DNA of 64,000 nt, from NCBI GenBank assembly GCA_949987705.1, contig OX465282.1, positions 39,396,039-39,460,038 on the forward strand. Reading direction: 5' to 3'. Below are positions 29,512 to 40,590 of this stretch, piece after piece. The notes below the pieces were generated by a model that was not told where the DNA came from, ran no database searches, and worked only from the letters and a program-made list of their open reading frames with translations. How positions within the stretch are numbered: the stretch's first letter is position 1; each line of letters opens with the position of its first letter. Source of the stretch: Thereva unica (Eukaryota; Arthropoda; Insecta; Diptera; Therevidae). The position numbers were made by a program, and so were the translations under genes.

Positions 29512-30321
29512 ATATATATACTCTCTCGACTTCGTAAACACATCAGCCTATAGGTTAGAACACGCACGGCTTGCTAAATACATACGCATTGATATTGTAA
29601 TATTAAAATATAATTTGCTTTAAATTTATTAAAGTTATGACGCGTACACTTGCTAAACACACAATAATGGAGAGATTATAACGCGTATGATATAGATAGT
29701 ATAATGCGTACTTGCTAAAAATACCTAAGCATTTATTTTTGTCTGTATTAAATCTCTACTTACCTAACTCCATCAGCAATATTCGGAACTTGTGCAGAAA
29801 CACTGTCAGGATTCATTATTGTTATGGCACTTTTCGAGAATGTCAAAAATTTGGAATCACATCAAACATTTACAAGTCCTGCGACGATCAAAAGATTGCC
29901 ACGGCAATTTCACATTTGCATTTGCTTTTAAGAGACTGCTTTGTTGCACAGATTATAATCAAATTATTGACTTATCAAAGGGTTTCCGAACACTTTACGC
30001 AACCGTCAAAATTTTCTTAGAACACTTGATTCAAATCAAAAGCCAGTCATTGACACTTTCGAATTTTATTATTTATTATGTACAAAAAACCTGTATACAC
30101 TCAAAAAAATAATCGTCGCGACACCACACTGTACAATGCGAAATAGAAAGACGAAACGAAAATAACTGGCTTGCTTTCTATGAGAGAGAGAGAGACAGAC
30201 AGGGAAACATGCGCACGCTGCACGGCCCAACTATACCAAAAAGTGTCGTTACAACTTTTGGTCTTAATTTTTTCCGTCTAGCCCCCTTTCGCAACGCGCG
30301 ATAAGGAACTTCGTTCCAATT

Positions 30322-30690
30322 ATAATTTGGGACGAATGCACCATGAACGGATCGCTCGAAGCGCTTGATAGGGCTCGGCTCGGCAACTTTGGCTGTTATA
30401 TCTCGATCAACGCCTGAAAATGAGCTAAACGCTTGCTTGAAAGCATCATACCTTTGGCACAGTTTTGAAAAAATAAATCACGCTCCAACGGATATGCTAG
30501 AAGATGCCCCATTTCAAAACAATTTTTGGACAATGGAAATGGCGAAACTCCAATCGAAAGCAGAACATTTTATTATTTTATTTTTCGGAATCAAACATAC
30601 GAAAAAATATCTCAACCGCAAAATAAACGGAACCTATAGTGTGCACCAAAAGAATTGGAAATATAAACACAGGCCATTTCATACACATTG
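30322..30690 (+). pseudogene. Helitron-type helicase pseudogene, Walker B part
   Basis: Begins IIWDECTMNGSLEALDR, the Walker B (DE) motif, and later RSTPENELNACLKASYLW and NNFWTMEMAKL, which follow the usual order of Helitron helicases. It resumes directly after the Helentron that splits the gene. A stop at the end of the first block and frame changes make it inactive. Confidence 0.6.
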
Positions 30691-31870
30691 AAATTTCGTG
30701 TATGGATAAAATTTAGCGGACGTGCATTATAATTTCCTCTTCGAAATTCGTTTACGGGCAAAAACACTCCTAGCCTCTGACCGCGACAAGAGTGGCAGTG
30801 AAACCGCTGAATTGTGATGGGGGATATAAATAAGAGTGATTTGGGTTTTTAAACGAACGGAGTTACACTTTTCTCTTCGAATGTACTTTCGTGGTGGGCT
30901 TTGAGACTCTCACTGCCCATCGATTCCCAATTGTTTTGGCGCACGCCATACTATTGGCTTATGGGTGCAGCGAGGCGCACCGGATTCCGATTGAATGAGC
31001 GAGCCGAGCTAGCGCGAAGTGCTTGGGGGGTGGGTGAACGTTACTACTTGCAGAGCGCTTCGTGGACCTATATGAACCTGTTTGCTTCGCATAAATGAAC
31101 CGAATAACTAGGCCCAATATTCGGTTCGGTACATTTTTGACCGAATATTCGTATTCGGTCCAACCCATATTCGGGGCATCTCTAGTATAAACGGTATGCC
31201 ATACAAAATTGTTAGCTTTACCCACACAAACTCAATGGAATATGCATATATAAACTGTTTATTTTAAAATTTTATGCAAACGGCAAAATTAATTTTTGAA
31301 TATTTGAAAAAGTCTTTTGAGATGCTTTATTTAGTGTAAAAGATTTTATATTCTTTTCAAATACAATTTATTTGCAGTAAAGGGTTCAGCTCATTTGTGC
31401 AGTTTTTAAATGGTTCGGGTTTGAAATAAGTTGCTGTGTAACTAAAGAACAGTGGCTGTTCATGGCAAAGGGTAGCATCATGTGCAGAGAATTCTATCTG
31501 AATGTGTATAATTTAGAAATGCCGCCCTTTTATTTTATGCTTTTTTCAGGTCACAAGTGCTTAACAAGTGCTGCTCCTCCGCCCTACCTTTTTGAGGACT
31601 ACAAACATATAATCGAATTTAACTGCAAGTAACTTTTGCAGATATTAGCTGCTACTGCTATTTATTACGATAGTAAAAATAATGTAAATTAACATATAGT
31701 TAATTAAGGTAATATTAGCTATAATGTCACCAAAAACTAAAACTATCTTCAATGAGTGATTTCATTTAATCATTCATACATATCTTAAGTATTTGCCATT
31801 GGAGCTCCGGTTTACAAAATAATTTTTACTTTTTTTGTAAACAGCTTCACACAACCACATTTTTTTAAGG
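30691..31870. other. No gene seen; one transposon-end-like palindrome
   Basis: Short open frames here have no recognised domain. At 31132-31153, GACCGAATA-TTCG-TATTCGGTC forms a perfect 9-bp stem, and GGGGCATCTCTAG follows at ~31174. This resembles the end of a hAT-type element. The opposite end was not found. Confidence 0.3.
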
Positions 31871-32186
31871 AGGATGATACACGGGTCAACATGTTGATCA
31901 ACACGAGCTGTTTCTGCGCATTTCGTGGGTCAAGAGAAGGGTAAGGGCGAAGTTTGCGGTGTTGACTGCAACTAGAAACGATTTCTATTTTTCCTCCAGT
32001 TGCATGAAAAATGTTTATGTATGCGTATTTGTCAAGCGATTGTGGGTGGAAATAATTTGGGATACACACCCACACTTATAAAATCGCATTGTAATTATAC
32101 AGAGTGTAGCGTGTTGAGTCTTGTATCACCTCCGTTCAATAAACTGATAGTGAGTTGCATCAACACGGAGACTCGTGTATCACCCC
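31871..32186. mobile_element. Possible MITE with GATACACGGGTC-like inverted ends
   Basis: Left end GGATGATACACGGGTC and right end GACTCGTGTATCACCCC are imperfect inverted matches about 316 bp apart. No coding capacity. Target duplication not resolved. Confidence 0.4.
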
Positions 32187-32370
32187 ACTAAGTTTGAATG
32201 TGTGAGAACATGATCATCCATCGCATATCCTCACTTATTTCTGAACTTCGCATAAAACTTTACCCGCCAAAAAATTCAGTTGTGGCACACAACGGAAATA
32301 TGTGAAGTGCGCAAGACCAAATATGCACGCACACAAACCCAATTCGAGGAAATCCGCAGTGCGCATGGCT

Positions 32371-32435
32371 ATAACCACTGACATAGTAACTATACTATGT
32401 ATGTCAGTGTCTATACTATAAATGTCAGTGGTTAT
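32371..32435. repeat. Perfect short foldback
   Basis: Arms ATAACCACTGACAT (32371-32384) and its exact complement (32422-32435). A third partial arm, ATGTCAGTG, sits in the loop, so alternative hairpins are possible. The rest of 32187-32575 shows no gene. Confidence 0.6.
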
Positions 32436-32575
32436 AACCTTCTATATAGAAAGCCAACATTGAGTGATTAAATGTGTTAATTGTAAAGGTAGCCACTTTG
32501 TTTACATTCGCGGTGGTTATGTCGTGTTTCATTAGAAAAAAAGTTATGAGTTTTTCATGTTGTGCGGTGGTAATT

Positions 32576-33273
32576 AATGAGGCAAATTACACGGCATAAC
32601 ATTTCTTCCATCAACACTTCCAATAATTCCAATAAACCGGTTTTATAGGCAAGGAGTCGCGGGGAAGTTTGTTACTGGTGCATCCCAAAAAATTCTCGAC
32701 TGCACAGAGCAACACACTAACACAATCATAATTTCATTCTCGGGGCTACGAAAATGGCTTAGCTTAGCTTGACAGTTTGTACACAGCTACATAGACAATA
32801 GAATTGTTACACGAAAAAATGCAGAACACTCAGTTTATCGTGTAATTCGTATAAAGCCTGCACTACACATCGAAAGATACATCCGGGAGATGATCCACAG
32901 ATGCATCCGGGAATAAATCCGCGAGCCGTCCAGACGTCCGCGTATCAATCAGTCTGTGTTGATCATCGGAAAACGCAAGACATAAAAAAATCGTCCACCT
33001 GCATTAAAAATGCGCACAACACTAATGCGTCGGCAGATGTGTGGACACAAGCCTTGCGTTCGCTCTGATGTCTGGCTCAAAATCCGTCAAGAATGGATTC
33101 AGGACAGACGTATCTCCGGATGTTAAATATTGTCCGGAGACGAGCAAAAACCCCCTCTACACATCGGCGGATGTATCCAGGGCTGAGGCATCTTCCGATG
33201 TGTAGAGGAGGCATAACACGCACAAACCGGTTTGTTACAGCAGAAAGTGTTATGCCGTGTAACTCACCTCAAT
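32576..33273. mobile_element. Non-autonomous DNA element with ~30-bp inverted ends
   Basis: Left TIR contains TTACACGGCATAACATTTCT (32587-32606); right TIR contains AGAAAGTGTTATGCCGTGTAA (33242-33262). Internally, 33154-33167 and 33195-33208 form a perfect 14-bp hairpin (CCTCTACACATCGG). No coding region is recognised. Confidence 0.5.
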
Positions 33274-33275
33274 AG

Positions 33276-33817
33276 GTGTGTTCGATGACTGCTCCAGCTC
33301 AACTTTAAACAGAAAAAATCAGCAATTTGCGTTCTTTGAGACTTTTTGACAGATCTTTTCTGCTCCCATTTGCCTTGCTCTGCGTTTTTTGAGCCTGCTC
33401 TGGGTTGAGAATTCTCACTTTTTCTGCTCCACCAAATTTGTAGGAGCAGGCAGAGCAGCCAAATTCTTCTTCTTCTTTTTCTTTTGACAATTGTCAAATT
33501 GAAAGCAGGGAAAATCGGAAAATTGATTTATGAATGATTTATTTGGAAAATTCTTGGAAATATTAAAAAATACACATCAATTTTTGTAAAAATAGCATTT
33601 CGATGCTATTCAATTGTTTTTATTGGTATATATTTCTTCTTCTAAAATTGACATTCGAATCTAACCTCTAAAAACAGAATTTTGAGCAGAATTTAGCAGA
33701 AAGGTGTTTTTTGAGCTTGTTGCTATTATCTGATTTTTTCTGCCATCAATTTGACAGCCGCTCCCAATTGAGCTGCTCTGCTCTGCTCTGAATTTTTTAA
33801 GCAGTCATCGAACACAC
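33276..33817. mobile_element. MITE with 18-bp perfect TIRs
   Basis: TIR GTGTGTTCGATGACTGCT at 33276-33293 and its exact complement at 33800-33817. The 542-bp interior has no ORF of interest. It abuts Copia RNase H sequence on the right. Confidence 0.65.
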
Positions 33818-34128
33818 ATAATAAAAATGTAAGGGCAGAGCTGTTGAGTCTTGCTTTCTAGATGTCCATAAGATGGGTCCTCCTCCTAGTATGAAAATGT
33901 ATACAGTTTGCGATTTTGCATCGGAGTCTCCGCCGTAACTTGAATCGACAAAACCGTATAGAGGCTTATCAGTTTTCCTATACTGTAATGATACGTTTTG
34001 TGTACCTTTGAGATATCTGATGATACCCATTCCAGGGTCCCAATGCGCCTTCCTTGGGTCAGTGCAATACCGGGCTAAAAGATTAATTGGATATGCTATA
34101 TCCGGTCTAGAAAATGTTGATAGATATA
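33818..34128 (-). pseudogene. Copia RNase H fragment
   Basis: Deduced GMGIIRYLKGTQN, YGFVDSSYGGD and ILWTSRKQDSTAL match the conserved Copia RNase H pattern (RYLKGT, DAD-W-GD, W-S-KQ). The reading runs from the RT piece at 34695 across a MITE, and stops at the MITE at 33817. Confidence 0.75.
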
Positions 34129-34694
34129 GACCATGTTTACGCGAAGATATTTAAGCTTATAACATCGTTATCAGTAGTAATTTTAAAAGCGTTTACGCGC
34201 AAATATTTTGGTTCGTGTCACTGCTATCCGTAGTAGTTTTAAGAACGTTTACGCGCGTTAAAATTTGTCCACCAGCAGATATCAGTTTTTAAAGTACCTA
34301 CTTAGATCTAATATAAACTGTCAAGCTGACAGTCAAATAAATAAACAAATAGATTGAAAGAAGTTTAACTAAATTTTATCATTAAATGAACATAAATCGA
34401 GATGTATTAATCCTCATAAACCATCATAGGCAAGTTCTGCAGCGTTTATTACGTAAATAAACTTTCCTTTCGTTTAATTTAAAATTACAGTTTCCTTAAT
34501 GTTTTTACTAAGACTGTCAAACAACTGTTTACGCCTGCTACTTAACTCAGTTTTCCTTAATAAAGTTGTTACCTTAGCACATTTATTTAAGCTTAACACC
34601 ACTAACGAAAGCAGTATTAAGGGGCGTTTACGTGTATGAAAATCAGCGTTAAGGTTGTTATAAACAGTTTTAGAGGCTTCGCGTAAACATGGTC
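34129..34694. mobile_element. MITE inserted in Copia, ATA target duplication
   Basis: TIR GACCATGTTTACGCGAAG at 34129-34146, complement ending 34694. ATA lies on both sides. Removing the element plus one ATA rejoins the Copia reading frame at GSLLYLSTFSRPDIAY. Several internal GCGTTTACGCGC-type subrepeats. No coding region. Confidence 0.75.
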
Positions 34695-35130
34695 ATAGTA
34701 AACTTCCAATGAGTTCTCTATATTTTCTTTCATTAATTTTTGTTATTCCTGTTCCTTCCTTTGGTTCTTTGGACAATTTAACATTTTGAGGAATCGGTGC
34801 TCTAGTAGGTTTGCAATTTTCCATATCATATTTTTTTAACAAATGTTTGACATATCGACTTTGACTGACGACAATTCCATCTAGATGTCGAGAAATTTCA
34901 AGGCCGACGCAATAGGTTGGAAATCCCATATCGCCAATTTCAAAATTTTTCGATAAAGTTTCCGTCAATTTTTGGTCCATTGAGTTATCGTTGGTTGCAA
35001 TTATTAAGATATCTTCTACATAAACTAATACGTATTGTGATGATTTATGCGCCATCTGTTTGTGAAAAAGCATAATCAACGATTGTCGATAACAACTCTG
35101 GTTGATGCTAAAATTGGAACGCGCGATAAA
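34695..35130 (-). pseudogene. Copia reverse transcriptase fragment
   Basis: Shows FIARSNFSINQS, YVLVYVEDILIIATN (the YVDD box with Asp changed to Glu), GLEISRHLDGIVVSQ, RYVKHLLKKYDM and KYRELIGSLLY. The catalytic change, loss of the RT N-terminus and the MITE make it dead. It begins where the Gypsy LTR starts (35131), so Gypsy sits inside Copia. Confidence 0.75.
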
Positions 35131-35524
35131 TGAAGACAACTTCAAGCTTCTGGACGAAAAGAAAAGAACATACCACTAGGCTCGAGAAAAAGGACTCGAG
35201 AAGGTTCCAGAAGTTAAATAAAGGTGGAGCTTGGATATAAAAGCGGCTTGCAGGCGCTGAGAGAGTCAGTTTAGATTTGAAAGGCGATAAAAGTGTTCTA
35301 AAGTGAAAACAGTGAAAAGTGGGGATTTAAAAGTGAACTATAAAGCGATAGATAGAGTTTAATAGTGCGAGTTATTAAATTTAAAGTGATTATAGTGAAC
35401 TGTAAGAATTGTGTTTGTAATTGAATTGTGTTTCGGTTTGTAATAAATAAATTATTGTGTGGATAATTAAAAAGTGTATTCCTTAATTAATCCTACGAAT
35501 CCGTTAAGCCAAAAAAACGTAACA
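35131..35524 (+). repeat. Gypsy 5' LTR
   Basis: TGAAGAC...TAACA, 394 bp. The left edge is set by loss of Copia homology; the right edge by the primer site. It has a TATAAAAG box near 35238 with a TCAGTTT initiator-like site ~30 bp on, and AATAAATAAA near 35443. Confidence 0.6.
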
Positions 35525-35526
35525 AT

Positions 35527-35544
35527 TGGTGTCAGAAGTGGGAT
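35527..35544 (+). promoter_or_regulatory. Gypsy primer-binding site
   Basis: TGGTGTCAGAAGTGGGAT, two bases after the LTR; a primer site often seen in insect Gypsy-type elements. Primer tRNA not verified. Confidence 0.65.
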
Positions 35545-35636
35545 TAATTAAGAGATAAGTGAAATAAGTGAACTTGAACAATAATTGTGATTGGAATTTA
35601 AATTTTGTGCGTGAGAAATAAGGACTTATAAATAAA

Positions 35637-37019
35637 ATGGGTCGAAAGCTAGTGGATTTGCGCACTGTAGAGTTGAAAAGAGAATTAAGTAAACGCTCGT
35701 TGTCAACGGTGGGGGCTAAAAATGCCCTAACCGCCCTGCTTCGAGAAGCTATGGTTAACGAAGGTAAGGATCCTGAAACCTACGTTTTTGAAGACGAGGT
35801 AGAAGCGGAGCCAGAAGAATCGACAGTGAGTATGTCAGAACTTTTTAAGACATTGATGGTGATGAAAGAGGCGCAAGAACGGTCTTCAGCTGCGCAAGAA
35901 CGTGCATCAGCGGAGATGAAGGAAGTGCAAGAACGTGCATCAGCGGAGATGAAGGCAGATGTGAAATAATTACAAGAACGTTCAACTATAGAAATCAAGG
36001 CGGAAGTGTTGGCGTTAAAGGATGAACAGAAATTGTTAGCAGTAGCTCATGAACACTCGTAAGCTGAACTCAAAGAGTCTATGGAAGAGCAGAAGAACCA
36101 ACTGGAGCAGAAAATCGAATCATTCTCCCTCTCTGTCGACTACAAGCTAGATAACATGAAAGAAAATGTAATGAATGATCTGGAAAATCTCGAATCTTCC
36201 ATCAAGGCAAATGTGAGGAATGATCTGGAAAATCTCGAATCTTCCATCAAGGCAAATGTAAGGAATGATCTGGATAATCTCGAAACTTCCATCAAGGCAA
36301 ACGTAAGGAATGATCTAGGAAAACTCGAAATTGAACTAGAAACCGTCAGAGCCGATCTAGAAAGGGTAAAGATTCATCACCCAGTGACGGCATCTCACGA
36401 AGTCATCAGAGTTAGGAAACTGCAGCCTCCAACTTTCGACGGACAAAGCCCGTGGTCTACTTACAAGCTCCAATTCGAAGCAGCAGCAGGCAATTTCTGG
36501 ACTGAGGAGGAAAAAGCAACGGCTTTAACGTTGTCCCTAAGGGGCACAGCAGCAGAAATATTGCAGTCAATACCAGCAGAACATCGCAACAGCTACGGGT
36601 TCTTAGTTCAAGCGTTGGAAATGCATTACGGTGATCAACACATGCAAGAGGTTTATCGACTTCAACTTCGCAATCGACTTCAAAAGCTAGGAGAAACTTT
36701 ACAACAACTATGCGCCGATATCGAGAGGTTAGTGCATCTGGCTTATCCTAGTTTCGGCCAAGATTACATCAACGAAGTAACAAGAGAGACTCTTCTTAAC
36801 TCTTTTGCCGACCGGGATCTGCAAATGGCAGCCAGATTGGCCGGAAAGAAGACTACCCAAGAATTTTTGGCATATGCTCTGGCATACGAGGCAGCGAGGC
36901 AAGCAACAAGGAGTACAGTCCACCTCAGGGGAATCAATGCGACTGAGAACATTTGCCATCGAATCAACACCTTCAAACCCTTAAAATTGCATAGTCAACA
37001 TAAAATCCTAAATTTATGA
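35637..37019 (+). pseudogene. Gypsy gag with SAP-like N-terminus and coiled-coil repeats, two stops
   Basis: One frame from ATG 35637 to TGA ~37019, broken by TAA at 35967-35969 and 36060-36062. The N-terminus (VDLRTVELKRELSKRSL...GAKNALTALL) looks like a SAP DNA-binding motif. A Glu/Ala/Lys-rich coiled coil follows, with near-perfect 45-bp tandem repeats (NDLENLESSIKANVR, 36174-36320). The capsid-like part (~36430-36900) shows PPTFDGQSPWSTYKLQFEAAA, LRGTAAEILQSIP and LADRDLQ-like text. No zinc knuckle is reached. Confidence 0.7.
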
Positions 37020-37227
37020 TAACCACAGCGCGCATGTGCAGCCACACATGCGCAAATCGTAAACCGTATCAGGTTACAATGCCTCTAAGAGTTTCAACGT
37101 AATTTCAAGATAACCAACGGAGTGGGTTATTTTGCTGATAAAGCACGGCTTCACTAGGCTAGCTGGAAGAAAAGAAATTTAACCAAGTTGAGTTTCGTCA
37201 GGACCTTCATTCCGAGCAGTTCGGAAT

Positions 37228-37640
37228 CAATTCACTCCGTGCGTTTAGTACGATAATCATTATTGTTTCTTTACTTTTTTTGTGTTGAGATAAATGTAAA
37301 ATCTCAAAGTTTAAACATAAAATTAATCAATTCACTCCGTGCGTTTAGTTCGGTAGTCATTACTCTTTCTTTACTTTTTTGTGTTGAGATAAATGTAAAA
37401 TCTCAAAGTTTAAACATAAAATTAATCAATTCACTCCGTGCGTTTAGTTCGGTAGTCATTACTCTTTCTTTACTTTTTTGTGTTGAGATAAATGTAAAAT
37501 CTCTAAGTTTAAACATAAAATTAATCAATTCACTCCGTGCGTTTAGTTCGGTAGTCATTACTCTTTCTTTTACCTTTTTGTGTTGAGATAAATGTAAAAT
37601 CTCTAAGTTTAATTTTGAAATTTGAATAAAACTTTTATTA
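37228..37640 (+). repeat. 99-bp tandem array, about four copies
   Basis: The unit contains TCACTCCGTGCGTTTAGT and TGTGTTGAGATAAATG; copies start at ~37233, 37332, 37431 and 37530. Since 99 is a multiple of three, a 107-aa frame persists through it, but this looks like a by-product of the repeat. Bases 37020-37227 show no gene. Confidence 0.85.
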
Positions 37641-37679
37641 TTGTGTACTCCGTACGTTTTTATTGAACTACTAGCTGGG

Positions 37680-38606
37680 ACCCGGTGCGCCTACGCTGCA
37701 CCCAAAAGTCTATAGTAAACAATAAAAACCATCTATTGACTTAATATTTTTCGAGATATGAATTTTACACAGATGGAATGCCTCAAAGAACATGGGTCTT
37801 GCGTCGGCCGCCATGAATCGGTATATTGAGTCTACTACATTGCTTATTGTATTCTACTTATCATACCCTTTCATTTGATACCCATGTCGAGGTGGTTGTG
37901 AAGAAAGTGGTACACCGCCCTCTTGAGACGGCCGCCATGGATCTAAAGATATATTTTGTATACTACATTGCTTATTGTATTCTCCTTAACACACCCTTTC
38001 ATTTGATACCCATGTTGAGGTGGTTGTGAAGAAAGTGGTAATCCGGCCTTTTGAGACGGCCGCCATGGATCTAAAGATATATTTTGTATACTACATTGCT
38101 TATTGTATTCTACTTATCATACCCTTTCATTTGATACCCATGTCGAGGTGGTTGTGAAGAAAGTGGTACCCCGCCCTCTTGAGATGGCCGCCATGGATCT
38201 AAAGATATATTTGTATACTACATTGCTTATTGTATTCTCCTTAACATACCCTTTCATTTGATACCCATGTTGAGGTGGTTGTGAAGAAAGTGGTAATCCG
38301 GCCTCTTGAGACGGCCGCCATGGATCTAAAGATATATTTTGTATACTACATTGCTTATTGTATTCTACTTATCATACCTTTTCATTTGATACCCATGTCG
38401 AGGTGGTTGTGAAGAAAGTGGTACCCCGCCCTCTGTGAAGAAAGTGGTACCCCGCCCTCTTGAGACGGCCGCCATGGATCTAAAGATATATTTTGTATAC
38501 TACATTGTTTATTGTATTCTACTTATCATACCCTTTCATTTGATACCCATGTCGACGTGGTTGTGAAGAAAGTGGTACACCGCCCTCTTGAGACGGCCGC
38601 CATGGA
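37680..38606 (+). repeat. ~128-bp tandem array containing GCCGCCATGG
   Basis: GCCGCCAT starts at 37807, 37931, 38059, 38187, 38314, 38468 and 38596. The 154-bp spacing is caused by an inner 26-bp duplication near 38420-38450. The unit includes TTTCATTTGATACCCATG and GTGAAGAAAGTGGTA. Similar wording occurs at 49.7-50.3 kb. No gene. Confidence 0.85.
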
Positions 38607-38756
38607 TCATTTTAGTTTCAATAGCGTCATGGCCTACCTATTGTTTGACAGCTGCGTAAATTTGAAATTTTCATTAAATGTAATGATTCAATTTAATGAC
38701 AATTTTACATTTGTCAAACAATGAAGTAGGCCATGAAGCTATTGAAACTCAAATGA
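38607..38756. mobile_element. 150-bp foldback MITE
   Basis: The two ends (38607-38655 and 38708-38756) are long imperfect complements, for example AGTTTCAATAGC and GGCCTAC on the left against their complements on the right. No coding capacity. Confidence 0.7.
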
Positions 38757-38964
38757 AGTGAAAATTCCTAAAATTACCATTTTTGTTTGGATTTTGCAGC
38801 TGTTTTTTTGGTTAAAGGTATAAAAAAAAACAAAGAGGTGTCAAGGGACACCGGGATGGAACGAAGTTCCTTTCGATTAATTAGTGAAGGAATTGTAATA
38901 AAAATTTTGTTTTTAAGTTATAATACTATTTTTTTATTGTTAAAAAATATAATGTAATAAAAAC

Positions 38965-39420
38965 TTAATCAGTAAGCTCAATTTTAGTAATAATTGGCTT
39001 GTGGTAACTGAATTCGGAAACATATGTTTGGGATTCTATTTTATTTAAATGTCTTGAAAAAACTGCATCAATGGTGGTATTATATTTTGTTGTTGATTCT
39101 GCTGGATTGTTTATTCTTAAATCAAATTCTTCCTCTAGAAACTGTAGTAATGGTTTTGATTTTTCATTACTGAAGTTGATGTTAAAATCACCGCCCAAAA
39201 TGAGTGGAACTTTATCTAAATTTTTGTTGTATCTGCTAAGTGTTCGAGATACATCTTTAGAATACTCTAGCAGTGCTCGATGAATGAACTCCTGAATATC
39301 TATTAATTTGTTATTTGGTGAGACATATATGACTGCCATGATTAAGGTAACGCCGTTTTCCATTACACACTCTGCTGCACATAAATCTGCAACACTTGTA
39401 CTTGCAACAAAAGCAACAAA
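38965..39420 (-). pseudogene. Helentron endonuclease, C-terminal half (copy 2)
   Basis: Reads LIMAVIYVSPNNKLIDIQEF, VPLILGGDFNINF, NNPAESTTKYNTTIDAVFSRH and FSYHKPIITKIELTD. These match the GDFN and S-H terminal motifs of AP-like endonucleases. The N-terminal half is replaced by the minisatellite, which extends the frame with low-complexity Val/Phe sequence that is not genuine. Confidence 0.65.
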
Positions 39421-40070
39421 AACAAAAAAACAAAAAAAAACAACAAAAACAACAAAAGCAACAAAAACAACAAAAACACCAAAAACAACAAAAGCAACAA
39501 AAACAACAAAAACATCAAAAACAACAAAAACAGCAAAAACAACAAAAATAACAAAAACAACAAAAACAACAAAAATAACAAAAACAACAAAAATAACAAA
39601 AACAACAAAAACAACAAAAGCAACAAAAGCAACAAAGGCAACAAAAACAACAAAAACAGAAACAACATAAACATCAAAAACAACAAAAACAACAAAAATA
39701 ACAAAAACAACAAAAACAACAAAAATAACAAAAACAACAAAAACAACAAAAGCAACAAAAGCAACAAAAATCACAAAAACAACAAAAGCAACAAAAACAT
39801 CAAAAACAACAGAAATAACAAAAACAACAAAACAACAAAAACGACAAAAGCAACAAAAACAACAAAAACAACAAAAACAACAGAAACAGCAAACACAACA
39901 AAAATAACAAAGACAACAAAACAACAAAAACAACAAAAATAACAAAAATAACAAAAACAACAAAAACAACTAAAATAACAAAAACAACAAAAACAACAAA
40001 AGCAACAAAAACAACAGAAACAACAAAAACAACCAAAACAACAAAAATAACAAAACAAAAACAACCTGTA
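39400..40070 (+). repeat. Minisatellite of CAACAAAAA-type units (~670 bp)
   Basis: Imperfect 9-bp units (CAACAAAAA, CAACAAAAG, TAACAAAAA). Long open frames on both strands result from the absence of stops in the repeat. Confidence 0.9.
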
Positions 40071-40296
40071 TACACTCAAAAAAATAATCGTCGCTACACC
40101 ACACTGTACAATGCGAAATAGAAAGACGAAACGAAAATAACTGGCTTGCTTTCTATGAGAGAGAGAGAGACAGACAGGGAAACATGCGCACGCTGCACGG
40201 CACAACTATACCAAAAAGTGTCGTTACAACTTTTGGTCTTAATTTTTTCCGTCTAGCCCCCTTTCGCAACGCGCGATAAGGAACTTCGTTCCAATA

Positions 40297-40452
40297 ATGT
40301 ACGTGCAGCAAACACGCCAATGGAAATTCGGAACACATTCAAATCTTATTTTAATGGACCTGGTGCTGTAGATTGGCAAAACAAATATTATAAAGAGCAT
40401 TTAATATATTCAATAAAAGTGATACAAATTAATATATTACCTGTTTTTTGAG
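40297..40452 (+). pseudogene. Harbinger transposase C-terminal fragment
   Basis: One frame reads ANTPMEIRNTFKSYFNGPGAVDWQN, the C-terminal signature (IR-F--YF---G-V-WQ) of HARBI1-like nucleases. It stops at TGA near 40450. Everything upstream is lost at the Helentron boundary. Confidence 0.6.
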
Positions 40453-40590
40453 TATTTCGCTTATTTCATTCCATAAAGTATTCTTTAATTGAGTCTTCCG
40501 AAAATCTTTTAAATGCAAATTATACAAACACTCATGATTTTTAACAAAATCTATTAATATTTCATCTTGTTCACTTGACTATTGCAAAGC
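40440..40590 (-). pseudogene. Harbinger accessory MADF-domain exon
   Basis: Minus-strand reading DEILIDFVKNHECLYNLHL then KNTLWNEISEILKKQ, a MADF (Myb/SANT-like) pattern, ending at CAG|GTAATA, a splice-donor-like site. PIF/Harbinger elements commonly encode a Myb/MADF DNA-binding partner beside the nuclease. It is too short to show the full domain. Confidence 0.6.

Larger units (their letters stand above)
35131..37019 (+). mobile_element. Gypsy (Ty3-type) LTR retrotransposon, 5' part
   Basis: 5' LTR, primer site, leader and gag are present; protease, RT and integrase are not found downstream before the tandem repeats start at ~37228. No matching 3' LTR was recognised. Gag carries two in-frame ochre codons. 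Confidence 0.7.
38836..40296 (-). mobile_element. Short Helentron, copy 2 (minus strand)
   Basis: Same ends as the copy at 28992-30321: 3' hairpin GAGGTGTC-AAGG-GACACC with GGAACGAAGTTCC, and 5' GGAACTTCGTTCC. It retains a longer endonuclease piece. The middle is filled by a 9-bp minisatellite instead of the (CA)n(TA)n of copy 1. It abuts Harbinger transposase sequence at 40297. Confidence 0.6.

Noticed and set aside
30901..31225. Short frames near 31 kb on both strands
   Set aside because: No motif; overlapping sense and antisense readings of non-coding sequence with a transposon-end-like palindrome.
37263..37586. 107-aa repetitive protein
   Set aside because: Generated by a 99-bp tandem repeat whose length is divisible by three.
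39308..40205. Thr/Lys-rich and Val/Phe-rich long frames on both strands
   Set aside because: Minisatellite without stop codons; not genes.
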